A program made the translations under genes and the position numbers. Below, piece by piece: positions 17,991 to 25,865 of a DNA stretch of 64,000 nucleotides. Numbering within the stretch: position 1 is the first letter of the stretch; the number at the start of each line of letters is the position of its first letter. Where the stretch lies: the NCBI RefSeq assembly GCF_028331445.1, contig NZ_JAQMHX010000006.1, positions 124,001 through 188,000 on the forward strand, written 5' to 3'. The notes under the pieces were generated by a model that saw nothing but the letters and a program-made list of their open reading frames with translations, did not search any database and was not told the DNA's origin. This stretch comes from Candidatus Phyllobacterium onerii (GTDB lineage: Bacteria; Pseudomonadota; Alphaproteobacteria; Rhizobiales; Rhizobiaceae).

Positions 17991-18063
17991 GTAACCGTGT
18001 TGTCGTTCGTTTGGAGGTTACCCAAGAAAAACATAACTTGTCAACAGGCCTCAGAGTGGTTAC
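17991..18063. promoter_or_regulatory. Tandem operators GTAACC-N19-GGTTAC between the hydrolase and CGNR regulator genes
   Basis: Site 1 is 17991-18021 (GTAACC and GGTTAC, perfect). Site 2 is 18033-18063 (ATAACT and GGTTAC). Both have arm starts 25 bp apart. Site 2 carries TGTCAA at 18039-18044 (minus-strand -35 TTGACA) at the same internal offset as the matching site at 16567. The intergenic position fits control of both divergent genes. Confidence 0.75.
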
Positions 18064-18108
18064 ATCACTCACAACCAAATCGCGGATCGCGAAGAGAAGG
18101 AACAGCAC

Positions 18109-18732
18109 ATGGGGCACGCATACCCGCCTGCAATTTTCGTTGCCGATAGTCCCGGACTTGATTTTTTGAACTCGGTTGCAACGCCCGTGGATTCGGTCGT
18201 GGACTGGATTGATGGCGGTGACGGCCTTGTTGATTGGCTTTCACAAGCCAACCTTGTGCCCGAGGCGGTGCTTGCCGAAATCAAGGCCTGCGCGATGCCA
18301 GGTGAATTGGACAAGGTCGCCGATCAGGCACGAAGCCTCCGCGAGTGGTTTCGGGGCTTTGTCCATGAGCACAAAGGAAACACTTTGTCGGCTAACCACC
18401 TGAAGGAGCTGCAGCCGCTCAACAAACTTCTCCAGAGAGACGAGGCTTTTACCGAGATTGTGGCAGCGGAGGAAGGAGGCATCAAGACAACGATGTCGCG
18501 CCGTTGGCGTTCACCTGAGTCACTGCTTTTGCCAATCGGGGAGTCGTTGGCGAAATTCGTCTGCGAGGAAGACTTCTCAGAAGTGAAAGCATGCGAGGGC
18601 CAGGCGTGTACTCTCATGTTCGTTGATCACACCCGGCGGAAGTCGCGACGGTGGTGCAGCATGGCGCTCTGCGGAAACAGGGCAAAACAGGCGGCGCATC
18701 GAACACGTTCAAAACACATCGCGTTACGGTGA
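18109..18732 (+). CDS. CGNR zinc finger transcriptional regulator (ABATE domain)
   Basis: 207 aa. The N-terminal 150 residues fit the ABATE ligand or stress-sensing domain. The C-terminal CGNR zinc finger has cysteines in KACEGQAC and CSMALCGNRAKQAAHRTR, with basic residues after CGNR for DNA contact. It is divergent from the Ser-less hydrolase with tandem operators in between, so it is the best candidate to bind the GTAACC-N19-GGTTAC sites and control both hydrolase units and itself. Confidence 0.87.
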   Translation: MGHAYPPAIFVADSPGLDFLNSVATPVDSVVDWIDGGDGLVDWLSQANLVPEAVLAEIKACAMPGELDKVADQARSLREWFRGFVHEHKGNTLSANHLKELQPLNKLLQRDEAFTEIVAAEEGGIKTTMSRRWRSPESLLLPIGESLAKFVCEEDFSEVKACEGQACTLMFVDHTRRKSRRWCSMALCGNRAKQAAHRTRSKHIALR

Positions 18733-18756
18733 AAGTCCAATAGGACGGGTCATCGT

Positions 18757-19677
18757 CTAGAGGTGCGCTTCCGGTTCCTGTGCTGCTATCTGCAGCCAAT
18801 TGACGAAGAGGCTGGCAGCTTCATTGTTATGTTGCCTCGTCGGGACCACGACGAAATAAGCCCCTCTGGGTTTGATCGCGGCATCAGTCAGACGAACCAG
18901 TCGTCCCTGCTGCAACAGGTCTTCCACGAGATGTGTCCAGCCCAGCGCGATCCCCTGACCGTTGAGTGCGGCATAGATCGCTTCGGTGTAAAAGCTGCAA
19001 CGCAATCCCAGAGTTTTCTTCGGAACCACGACGGAAAATGACGAAAGCCACTCATTCCAGCCTGTCCATGTTGGATCGTCGGTTTCATTGGAAATGAGGG
19101 AATATGAGGTCAAGTCCGCCGGAGTTTTGATGCGCCCGTCTGCCCCGGTATATCCCGGGCTGCAGACCGGGAAGACTTCGTCCTCGAACAGCAATTCAGC
19201 ATGACCATCCGGCCACATGCCATTGCCGAATCTGATTGCAACGTCCACCTCGTCCAGTCGGAGATTTGGCATGTTGTCTTGAGAGAGGATGCGGAGGTTG
19301 GTGTAAGGATATTGGCGCGAGAACTCTGAAATCCTGGGCATCAACCAGAAATGCGAGAATGCGACCGTCGCAGAGATCGTCAGCTCATCGCTGGAAGCGT
19401 CCTTGCGAAGGTCGGTAACAGCTTCCGCGATGAGATTGAAGGCGTCGCTGGTGGCCGCCGAAAGCGCTTTGCCCTTGTCAGTCAAAACCACCTTGCGGTG
19501 CAGCCGCGTAAAAAGGGGAAAGCCAAAGTCCTTCTCTAGAAGATGTATCTGGCGGCTGACCGCAGCCTGGGTGACGCCGAGTTCTTCTGCGGCCCTCGTA
19601 AAGCTCGACAGCCGTGACGCCGCTTCGAATACGGTCAATGCCGTCAATGGCGGCAGCTGTTTCCTCAAGCTTCTCAC
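18757..19677 (-). CDS. LysR family transcriptional regulator, GcvA-like
   Basis: 306 aa. The winged HTH is at about 9-65 (LTALTVFEAASRLSSFTRAAEELGVTQ then AAVSRQI), in the form typical of the GcvA/AmpR branch, followed by the two-lobed effector domain. It is divergently transcribed from gbcA with 135 bp between the starts, the usual arrangement for a LysR activator and its target. The likely effector is a methylated amine such as glycine betaine or a demethylation product; this is inference from context. Confidence 0.88.
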   Translation of the reverse strand: MRSLRKQLPPLTALTVFEAASRLSSFTRAAEELGVTQAAVSRQIHLLEKDFGFPLFTRLHRKVVLTDKGKALSAATSDAFNLIAEAVTDLRKDASSDELTISATVAFSHFWLMPRISEFSRQYPYTNLRILSQDNMPNLRLDEVDVAIRFGNGMWPDGHAELLFEDEVFPVCSPGYTGADGRIKTPADLTSYSLISNETDDPTWTGWNEWLSSFSVVVPKKTLGLRCSFYTEAIYAALNGQGIALGWTHLVEDLLQQGRLVRLTDAAIKPRGAYFVVVPTRQHNNEAASLFVNWLQIAAQEPEAHL

Positions 19678-19812
19678 AGTTCACCCCCGAATTCGCTGAG
19701 CGGCGGTCAGAGTTTCCCATTACTTCAGGTAATGTCAATGGCGCACATTTGTGCAGTTGAAATGTCGCGATTTGCTGCGATTCTGGAGACAATTGATCCA
19801 TAAGGAAACATC

Positions 19813-21066
19813 ATGCTCAATACGTTCCCATCGCCGATCTCCTCTTTGCTCGACGCGCGTATCGACGGGCACTCTCTTCCTGCTGGACTTTACACCCGTG
19901 AGGACGTCTTCCAGGCGGACCTGGACGTGTTCTTTTCCAGGCACTGGATTCACGTTGGTCTCGAGTGCGATGTTCCGGAAGCTGGCGACGCCGTGGTCAT
20001 CGACATCGGATCGACGAGCCTGATCCTGCTGAGGGATGACGACAACGACATCCGGGTGGTCCGCAACGTTTGCCGCCATCGCGGCGCGCGACTGCTGGAC
20101 GCTGGGTCAACAGTCATTTCCAAGTTGGTGTGCCCCTACCACCAATGGACTTACGAGCTTTCGGGTGAGCTCAGCTATGCCCCGCATATGGGGAAGAATT
20201 TCGACAAGAGTTGCAAGAGCCTCAAGGCGGTCAACTTCAAATCGATAGGCGGCCTGATCTATGTTTGTCTTTCCGACAATCCTCCGGAAGACATCAAGCG
20301 GCTGGAGGAAGTCATGGATGGGCGGCTAGCGCCCTATGATATCCGGAACGCCAAGGTGGCACACCAGCTGGATGTCATCGAGAAGGGCAACTGGAAACTC
20401 ACCATGGAGAATAACCGGGAGTGCTATCACTGCTCGGCCAACCATCCCGAACTGTGTGTCTCGTTTGTCGATCTTGACTTCGGATATGATCCCGACAGCC
20501 TGAGCTCGGAGGACCGGGAGGAGGCGGAGGCGCATTTCGCCATGTATAGCGAGCGCACGACAGGCTGGGAGGCAGACGGATTTCCATCATCAACGGTCGA
20601 ACAGGTGAGAAACTGTGAAACCAATTTTCGCACCCAGCGCCTGATCATCGCCGGGGCCGGCGAATCGCAGACGGAAGATTCGACCGCCGCCTCGTCGAAA
20701 CTTCTTGGGACAATGACCCGCAAGGATCTCGGCGACACGCATCTGTGGGGACACAGCAGCTGGTGTCATTTCATGGGCGACCATGCCGTGATCTCCATCG
20801 CAATCCCGCTCTCTGCCGACTCGACCCTCATCCGAACGAAATGGCTTGTTCACAAGGACGCGATCGAGGGCGTCGACTATGATCTCGCTAAACTTACCCA
20901 CGTATGGACCGAGACAACCAATCAGGACGCCGAGCTCGTCGCCCGCGCCCAGGCGGGCGTTCAGGACCCGGGCTATGAGCCTGGCCCTTATTCCAGGTTC
21001 ACCGAAGTCGCTCTCGATGACTTCGCGACCTGGTACATTGAACGAATGCGCGCTCATGGCTACTGA
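19813..21066 (+). CDS. gbcA: Rieske oxygenase subunit, glycine betaine monooxygenase GbcA-like
   Basis: 417 aa. The Rieske 2Fe-2S motif CRHRGARL ... CPYHQWTY lies near 86-113. The mononuclear iron site is in MENNRECYHCSANHPEL near 198-214, a stretch characteristic of the GbcA/stachydrine-demethylase branch rather than of aromatic dioxygenases. It would remove one methyl of glycine betaine, or a related betaine, as formaldehyde using electrons from GbcB. The reductase gene overlaps by 11 bp. AAGGAAA at 19801 supports the start. Confidence 0.85.
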   Translation: MLNTFPSPISSLLDARIDGHSLPAGLYTREDVFQADLDVFFSRHWIHVGLECDVPEAGDAVVIDIGSTSLILLRDDDNDIRVVRNVCRHRGARLLDAGSTVISKLVCPYHQWTYELSGELSYAPHMGKNFDKSCKSLKAVNFKSIGGLIYVCLSDNPPEDIKRLEEVMDGRLAPYDIRNAKVAHQLDVIEKGNWKLTMENNRECYHCSANHPELCVSFVDLDFGYDPDSLSSEDREEAEAHFAMYSERTTGWEADGFPSSTVEQVRNCETNFRTQRLIIAGAGESQTEDSTAASSKLLGTMTRKDLGDTHLWGHSSWCHFMGDHAVISIAIPLSADSTLIRTKWLVHKDAIEGVDYDLAKLTHVWTETTNQDAELVARAQAGVQDPGYEPGPYSRFTEVALDDFATWYIERMRAHGY

Positions 21067-22138
21067 TCTCCTCCTCAAGGCCGTGGGTCCGGCAAGCGGC
21101 GGATATTGGGACCCGGAGATCGACGACGAACTCGTTTGCATCGACGTTCATGACGAAACGCATGATGTAAAAAGTTTTACGTTCGTGTCGCCCGAGCGGA
21201 AACAATTCGAGTTCAGCGCCGGGCAATATTTCAAGTTCGAGCTCGGCCTCGACAACGAGGACGACGGGCGCTGCTACAGTGTCTCGTCTTCTCCACTCCG
21301 CAAGAACGCCATTACTGTCACGGTGAAGCGTGTGCCGCGTGGAAAGGTATCGAACTGGCTGCACGACAATCTGATCCCGAACACGACAGTCCGCGTGTCG
21401 GGGCCACTCGGCCGTTTCATCCGGCCCTCAGCCAAGAAGTACCTTTTCCTGTCGGGTGGGTCCGGGATCACGCCACTCATGTCGATGGCAAGGGAGCTTG
21501 CTGACACGGCGGAGACGACCGATGTCATCTTTTTGCACGCGGGCAGAAGTCCAAGAGATCTTATCTTCCGCGAAGAGATTGCAAACATCGCCCGACGTGT
21601 CAAAGGGTTCAGAATTCTGCTGCTTCCCGAAGACGTCGGAACCGAACGAGGTTGGCCGGGCATTTCCGGCCGGATTTCCAGGGAATTCCTTTCTCTCGCA
21701 GCACCTGATATCGCCGACCGCGTCGTCATGTGCTGCGGACCCGCACCATTCATGGCAGCTGCGAGAAAGATCAGCGCCGAACTGGGTGTTCCCGAATCCA
21801 GCTACCTTGAAGAAAGCTTTGACGCCGTTGTCATCGAGGAAGCGCCTGCGCCGGCTGGCGCGGCCGTCGAAACGAAATCGTTCAGCGTACAGTTTTCGAA
21901 GCAAGGCAAGTCTATCGAAGTCCATGCTGATCAGACGGTTCTCTCCTGCGCCAAAAAATCCGGTGTCAGGATTCCATCCTCATGTGCCAGCGGTATTTGC
22001 GGGACCTGCAAATCCAAGCTCGTGAGCGGAACCGTCGACATGAAACACGACGGAGGGATCAGGCAAAGGGAGATCGACGCCGGTTTCTTCCTGCCGTGCT
22101 GTTCCAGACCGCTAAGCGACCTCGTCATCGAACGCTAG
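21056..22138 (+). CDS. gbcB: Ferredoxin-NAD(P)H reductase, glycine betaine monooxygenase GbcB-like
   Basis: 360 aa from the ATG at 21056 inside the end of gbcA; the upstream part of the open frame is only an overlap. The order is an FAD domain (GRCYSVSS), an NAD(P) domain (LSGGSGITPLMSMAREL), then a C-terminal plant-type 2Fe-2S domain with CASGICGTC near 309-317 and a last Cys in FLPCC. It supplies electrons to the Rieske oxygenase. The domain order and pairing match GbcB. Confidence 0.88.
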   Translation: MATDLLLKAVGPASGGYWDPEIDDELVCIDVHDETHDVKSFTFVSPERKQFEFSAGQYFKFELGLDNEDDGRCYSVSSSPLRKNAITVTVKRVPRGKVSNWLHDNLIPNTTVRVSGPLGRFIRPSAKKYLFLSGGSGITPLMSMARELADTAETTDVIFLHAGRSPRDLIFREEIANIARRVKGFRILLLPEDVGTERGWPGISGRISREFLSLAAPDIADRVVMCCGPAPFMAAARKISAELGVPESSYLEESFDAVVIEEAPAPAGAAVETKSFSVQFSKQGKSIEVHADQTVLSCAKKSGVRIPSSCASGICGTCKSKLVSGTVDMKHDGGIRQREIDAGFFLPCCSRPLSDLVIER

Positions 22139-22192
22139 TCGCTCCAAAACAGGACGAGTCTCGGCGAATTTTCAGCGGGCGAAAATCTTCAT

Positions 22193-22217
22193 GGAACAAC
22201 TGTCATATTGAAACGTT
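22193..22217 (+). promoter_or_regulatory. EcfG-type promoter of the first DUF982 gene
   Basis: GGAAC at 22193, 16 bases, then CGTT at 22214: an exact match to the alphaproteobacterial general stress sigma factor consensus. The ATG at 22228 is only 10 bp after the -10 element, so the mRNA would be nearly leaderless. Confidence 0.75.
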
Positions 22218-22227
22218 AGGTTGCGCT

Positions 22228-22485
22228 ATGACCACACCGTTTCCCTCTGTGACCATCGAAATCCAGCCGGCCGGGAAGTCCCGGAACATCGCATCTGTCC
22301 CAGAAGCGGCCGAAGTCCTGTTGATGAACTGGCCAATCCACGACGGCGTCAAACTGAAGGCGGCAAGGCAGAAATGTCTTGATGCGCTCGATGGTAAGGT
22401 AACGATTACGGAGTGCCGCTCGGCGTTCATCGAAGCAGCCAAAGAGGCTCGCATATTTGTAGATTATCCGGTGAAGAGACTTTAG
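22228..22485 (+). CDS. DUF982 domain protein (first copy)
   Basis: 85 aa, start ATG at 22228. The sequence NIASVPEAAEVLLMNWP ... KLKAARQKCLDAL ... FIEAAKEARIF follows the DUF982 pattern, a small rhizobial family of unknown role, often in many copies per genome. It has its own exact EcfG-type promoter at 22193-22217. The longer frame from 21982 only reflects gbcB in another frame. It converges on the GST gene with one base between the stops. A second DUF982 gene of the same length lies at 25221. Confidence 0.82.
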   Translation: MTTPFPSVTIEIQPAGKSRNIASVPEAAEVLLMNWPIHDGVKLKAARQKCLDALDGKVTITECRSAFIEAAKEARIFVDYPVKRL

Positions 22486-22486
22486 G

Positions 22487-23116
22487 TCACTTATCAAAGT
22501 TGCGCTTGAGAACGCCGGAGAACAGCGGGTTACCTGCTATATTGTCGGCTATTTCGGTCAGCTTCGGAAAAGATTTCGTGAATTCTTTCCTTCCCGGCCG
22601 CCAGTTGCGCATGACTGTAATATAGAGGTCGATCGCACTGAAATCGTTGCCGAGGAAACACGGCGTATCGGCGACATCCTCCACGTGGCCCCACAATGTC
22701 TTGCGATATTGATCGACGGTCCGTTTGTATTCTTCCTGCCTATCTTTCGGCAATTGCCAGCGAGCCGGATCATCACTGAAGGTCGACGTCGGGTAGATTT
22801 CGCTGACGATGTAAATGAGCCATCGCAGGAAGGCCGGCCGTTGCCGGTCGCTGGTTGAAGGCGCGAGTTGTGCATCAGGAAATGTGTCGGCCAGATGAAG
22901 AATAATTGCCGCGCTTTCTGTCATGATATCACCGTCCGGCATGATCAGCGTCGGAACCTGCCCGAGTGGATTCAATTCCAGCAAACGGTTACGGTCGGGG
23001 CCCGGTTCGAGATAGGGGATCTCCTCGAGTTCGAATTCAGCGCCGGCTTTGAGCAATGCCATTTCGACGATGACCGACCCGCAACCTTCCGATCCGATGA
23101 GAACGTATTTGCTCAT
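22487..23116 (-). CDS. Glutathione S-transferase family protein
   Basis: 209 aa. The thioredoxin-fold N-domain carries LNPLGQVPTLIMPDG and the glutathione-binding MTESAAIILHLAD (Glu-Ser) at about 66-78; the all-helical C-domain follows. A Ser or Cys near residues 9-14 (GSEGCGS) would be the thiol-activating residue, closer to Ser/Cys-type than Tyr-type GSTs. It lies 18 bp downstream of the DUF2188 gene and is probably co-transcribed with it, possibly under stress control. Confidence 0.86.
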   Translation of the reverse strand: MSKYVLIGSEGCGSVIVEMALLKAGAEFELEEIPYLEPGPDRNRLLELNPLGQVPTLIMPDGDIMTESAAIILHLADTFPDAQLAPSTSDRQRPAFLRWLIYIVSEIYPTSTFSDDPARWQLPKDRQEEYKRTVDQYRKTLWGHVEDVADTPCFLGNDFSAIDLYITVMRNWRPGRKEFTKSFPKLTEIADNIAGNPLFSGVLKRNFDK

Positions 23117-23134
23117 TGCCGCTTCTTCACTCCA

Positions 23135-23383
23135 TCAAGTCTTGGCGTCATCCTCGACATCGACTTCAGGCCGGTCACTTCCCCTGACCGATTCCTGATG
23201 CCATGTGCCATCGGACGTTTCATAGCTGATCTGCGCATCCTCGCCGCCAATCTGCTGGCGTTTGGCTGCCTCCCTGGCAGCTCTCAATGCGGCGTCGTGG
23301 GAGGGAAATTTCTCAGACCAGACGTCTCCGAGCTTGTAGGCCCAACCGCCGTCATGGGCATGGACATGATAGGTGAGATGCAT
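23135..23383 (-). CDS. DUF2188 family protein
   Basis: 82 aa from the ATG at 23383 with GGAGA just upstream; the frame to 23488 lacks a site. The sequence YHVHAHDGGWAYKLGD ... FPSHDAALRAAREAA is typical of DUF2188, a small family resembling a phage- and stress-associated fold. The C-terminus is acidic (EVDVEDDAKT). Function unknown. A GGAAC-N16-CATT element lies 62 bp upstream, so it may belong to the general stress regulon together with the GST behind it. Confidence 0.78.
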   Translation of the reverse strand: MHLTYHVHAHDGGWAYKLGDVWSEKFPSHDAALRAAREAAKRQQIGGEDAQISYETSDGTWHQESVRGSDRPEVDVEDDAKT

Positions 23384-23445
23384 GAAAGTTCTCCGTTTGG
23401 ACCGACTGATCTGATTGCATGGTGCAGCATACCAAGCGAAAAGAA

Positions 23446-23470
23446 AATGAACCGCCGAAGATTTTGTTCC
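23446..23470 (-). promoter_or_regulatory. Possible EcfG-type promoter for DUF2188-GST
   Basis: On the minus strand GGAAC (23470-23466), 16 bases, CATT (23449-23446). It matches the looser GGAAC-N18-TT form but not CGTT. Weaker than the sites at 22193, 32116 and 35834. Confidence 0.4.
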
Positions 23471-23584
23471 AGTCAAAATCCCGATCAATGGCCAAAGTAA
23501 ATCTTCAGTGATTTGTCGAACGAATGGCCGCGGAGTTTAATGTAGCCTATCTCACGATCAATCAACCAAGCGAAAGGATGGGAC

Positions 23585-24460
23585 ATGTCCAAATCCAATG
23601 CAGCGCTTTCGGGCACATTCAGAATTGGCGGAGACATCGAGATCAATCGCCTAGGCTTCGGCGCCATGCGAATTACGGGTCCAGGGATATGGGGCGAACC
23701 GGCCGATCGTGCGGAAGCGATCCGGACATTGAAGCGCCTTCCCGAACTCGGCGTCAATTTCATCGACACTGCCGATTCCTACGGTCCCAATGTCTCCGAG
23801 GAGTTGATCAGGGAAGCGTTGCATCCTTATCGCGGTATGTTGATCGCAACGAAAGCCGGGCTTGCGCGTACCGGCCCGAACCTGTGGACCCCGCTCGGGA
23901 GACCGGAATATTTGATCCAGCAGGCTTATACGAGTTGCCGCAGGCTTGGTGTGGAACAGATCGGGCTGTGGCAATTGCACCGGATCGATCCGAAGGTGCC
24001 GGGAGACGAGCAGTTTTCGGCGGTAAGAAAGCTCCTTGATGATGGCGTCATCCGTCATGCCGGCCTTAGCGAGGTGTCGGTGGCTGATATCAAGGCTGCA
24101 TCGAAGCATTTTAAAGTGGCGACGGTCCAGAACCGCTATAATCTTGTCGATCGAACCAGCGAGGACGTGCTCGACTACTGCAGCGAAAACAATATCGGTT
24201 TCATTCCGTGGTTCCCGCTTGCAGCGGGCGATCTGGCCAAGCCTGGATCTCTCCTCGACAAGATGGCTTCGGCGCACGGGGCCGGTCCGAGCCAGATCGC
24301 GCTGGCCTGGGTCCTGAAGCGCAGTCCCGTGATGCTGCCGATCCCGGGTACATCCAGGGCAGCGCATCTGGAGGAAAACATCGCAGCCGCGGCAATCGAA
24401 CTTTCCAACGAGGAATTCGCCGCGCTCGATGCGGAAGGGAAGGCTTGGAAATCCAGCTAA
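23585..24460 (+). CDS. Aldo/keto reductase
   Basis: 291 aa TIM-barrel NADPH oxidoreductase. The catalytic tetrad is visible: Asp in [10 protein letters not shown] (near 58-67, including the Tyr), Lys in IATKAGL and His in QLHRID. The C-terminal cofactor pocket [15 protein letters not shown] is intact. The substrate class (aldehyde, ketone or sugar) is not deducible. The stop overlaps the stop of the converging NUDIX gene by two bases inside a four-base CTAA. Confidence 0.87.
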   Translation: MSKSNAALSGTFRIGGDIEINRLGFGAMRITGPGIWGEPADRAEAIRTLKRLPELGVNFIDTADSYGPNVSEELIREALHPYRGMLIATKAGLARTGPNLWTPLGRPEYLIQQAYTSCRRLGVEQIGLWQLHRIDPKVPGDEQFSAVRKLLDDGVIRHAGLSEVSVADIKAASKHFKVATVQNRYNLVDRTSEDVLDYCSENNIGFIPWFPLAAGDLAKPGSLLDKMASAHGAGPSQIALAWVLKRSPVMLPIPGTSRAAHLEENIAAAAIELSNEEFAALDAEGKAWKSS

Positions 24461-24927
24461 TCAATTCGGGGCGCAAGCATTTCCCGAAGGCGGTCAAGGA
24501 GCGGGCGCTGGCCCGTTATGATTTTGCGGTGCGCATCATCGAATGAAAACCACTCCGCGCGGTCGACTTCCGGGAAGATTTCCTTGCGGCCGGTTCGAGG
24601 CGGCCATTCGATTTCAAAGGTATTGCTGACGAGCCCGGCCACGTCGAAATCGCCTTCGAGCGCAAATCCGGTCACAACCTTGCCGCCCGCTTGGCGGATG
24701 GAGCCCAGAGACTGGAGTTCTCCATCAAGAATCATGCCTGTCTCCTCGGCAAATTCGCGTCGCGCGGTCAGTTCCGGATCATCGCCTTCGCTATACTCGC
24801 CTTTCGGAATAGACCAGGCTGAGAGATCCTTGTTGCGCCAGAAGGGGCCGCCGGGATGCACCAGCAATACCTCATGATCGTTGCCGTTCGCGCGATACAT
24901 GAGAATGCCGGCGCTCTGCTTTGTCAT
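24457..24927 (-). CDS. NUDIX hydrolase
   Basis: 156 aa. The Nudix box [23 protein letters not shown] spans about residues 43-65 and contains the full GX5EX7REUXEEXGU pattern, so metal binding should be intact. [23 protein letters not shown] before it resembles the diadenosine-polyphosphate and dinucleotide hydrolase type. It probably cleans up damaged or signalling nucleotides. The gene converges on the aldo/keto reductase; a perfect palindrome lies 12 bp before the start. Confidence 0.87.
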   Translation of the reverse strand: MTKQSAGILMYRANGNDHEVLLVHPGGPFWRNKDLSAWSIPKGEYSEGDDPELTARREFAEETGMILDGELQSLGSIRQAGGKVVTGFALEGDFDVAGLVSNTFEIEWPPRTGRKEIFPEVDRAEWFSFDDAHRKIITGQRPLLDRLREMLAPRID

Positions 24928-24938
24928 GTGTCTCTCCT

Positions 24939-24959
24939 CGGGTCACTTGATCTGACCCG
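24939..24959. promoter_or_regulatory. Palindrome upstream of the NUDIX gene
   Basis: CGGGTCA / TGACCCG with a 7-base centre, followed by TTTT on the plus strand. There is no plus-strand gene upstream to terminate, so it is more likely an operator or a 5' leader hairpin of the NUDIX mRNA. Confidence 0.45.
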
Positions 24960-25113
24960 TTTTGGCAAGCCGGAACAAGAACAAGGCGAGAATCGGTAAT
25001 CCGGCGGGACTATGGAACGATTGAAATAGGTGTATCGTCCGAATTGGGGTATTGCAGGGTAAATGCAAATCTGAGATCATCGCTCATCCTAGAAGTCCAA
25101 ATAAAAAGACCGG

Positions 25114-25138
25114 GGAACAGGAGGAAACATAGTTCGTA
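25114..25138 (+). promoter_or_regulatory. Possible EcfG-type promoter of the second DUF982 gene
   Basis: GGAAC at 25114, 16 bases, CGTA at 25135; one base off the CGTT consensus. It lies 83 bp before the start at 25221. The first DUF982 copy has an exact site, which makes this weaker match more credible. Confidence 0.42.
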
Positions 25139-25220
25139 ATTCTCGATGGAGTACAACTATGATTTCGAATTCAAGCTACGCGAATATCGCTGTTTCGTAC
25201 AAAACGGGAGGCAGCGGGTC

Positions 25221-25478
25221 ATGAACGACAAGTCTTTCTCATCTCCAGTACTCATCAGCCTCGGTGCCATGGGGCTTCGCCTCGTCTCTTCGGCGTGGGA
25301 GGCATTGGAGTGTTTGAAGAACCAATGGCCACAGCAGGATGGGGTCGAATACCGGCGTGCAACGCGAATGTGCCGGGATGCCCTCGAAGGCTGGATGCCA
25401 CCAGCAAAGGCGAGGCAAGCATTCGTCATTGCCGCGCAGCGCGCGGGTGTGTTGATAGGCAAGCCCACGTTGAAATGA
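25221..25478 (+). CDS. DUF982 domain protein (second copy)
   Basis: 85 aa from the ATG at 25221 with GGGAGG at 25206; an earlier in-frame ATG at 25146 lies too near the putative promoter. VSSAWEALECLKNQWP ... RATRMCRDALEGW ... FVIAAQRAGV aligns by eye with the copy at 22228, and both have 85 residues. Function unknown. The gene stands alone, followed by a GC hairpin and the Pho region. Confidence 0.78.
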   Translation: MNDKSFSSPVLISLGAMGLRLVSSAWEALECLKNQWPQQDGVEYRRATRMCRDALEGWMPPAKARQAFVIAAQRAGVLIGKPTLK

Positions 25479-25865
25479 GCTGAAGTGGCGTGAGGTTGCT
25501 GCAGCGGATACGCCTGTCTCGCGCCGTCCGCATGGGCGCGAGAATTAGAGTCCTGACCGCCTTTTGCACTAGCGCAGAGATGACGCAGCTGTGCAAAGCG
25601 GCTTTCGTCGCTTGCGGTCGTAAAAGCTGTCGCAATTCTCCCGAAGGATGTTATTGAAATCGTTGAATCTTTGACGGTCATCGCCCTCGGGTGCGATGGG
25701 CACAGCCGGCTTACAATTCATTTAATTGAACAATTTCAATTCGTTAAGGCGCGTATTTCCGCGACCCTCCCCTTGTGACCAAACTGTAATATATCTGTCA
25801 CATGACTGTTATAAACCTTCTGTAGACAGCGCTTACTTCAACAGATTTCTAACGGGAGTAAAACG
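25479..25865. other. Intergenic region before pstS
   Basis: 387 bp without a credible gene. An inverted repeat TCTCGCGCC / GGCGCGAGA at 25517-25543, without a T run, may end the DUF982 transcript. The Pho box at 25784-25812 is near the right end. The part between about 25545 and 25780 shows nothing I recognise. Confidence 0.7.
25784..25812 (+). promoter_or_regulatory. Pho box, three direct repeats
   Basis: CTGTAAT (25784), CTGTCAC (25795) and CTGTTAT (25806), spaced exactly 11 bp, match the PhoB-binding repeat CTGTCAT with AT-rich 4-base spacers. They lie 54 bp before pstS, so PhoB encoded at the end of the operon probably activates its own operon under phosphate limitation. Confidence 0.88.

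Noticed and set aside
25221-25478. Calling the two DUF982 genes a toxin-antitoxin or a recent tandem duplication
   Set aside because: They are 2.7 kb apart with unrelated genes between, differ clearly in sequence and neither has a partner gene.
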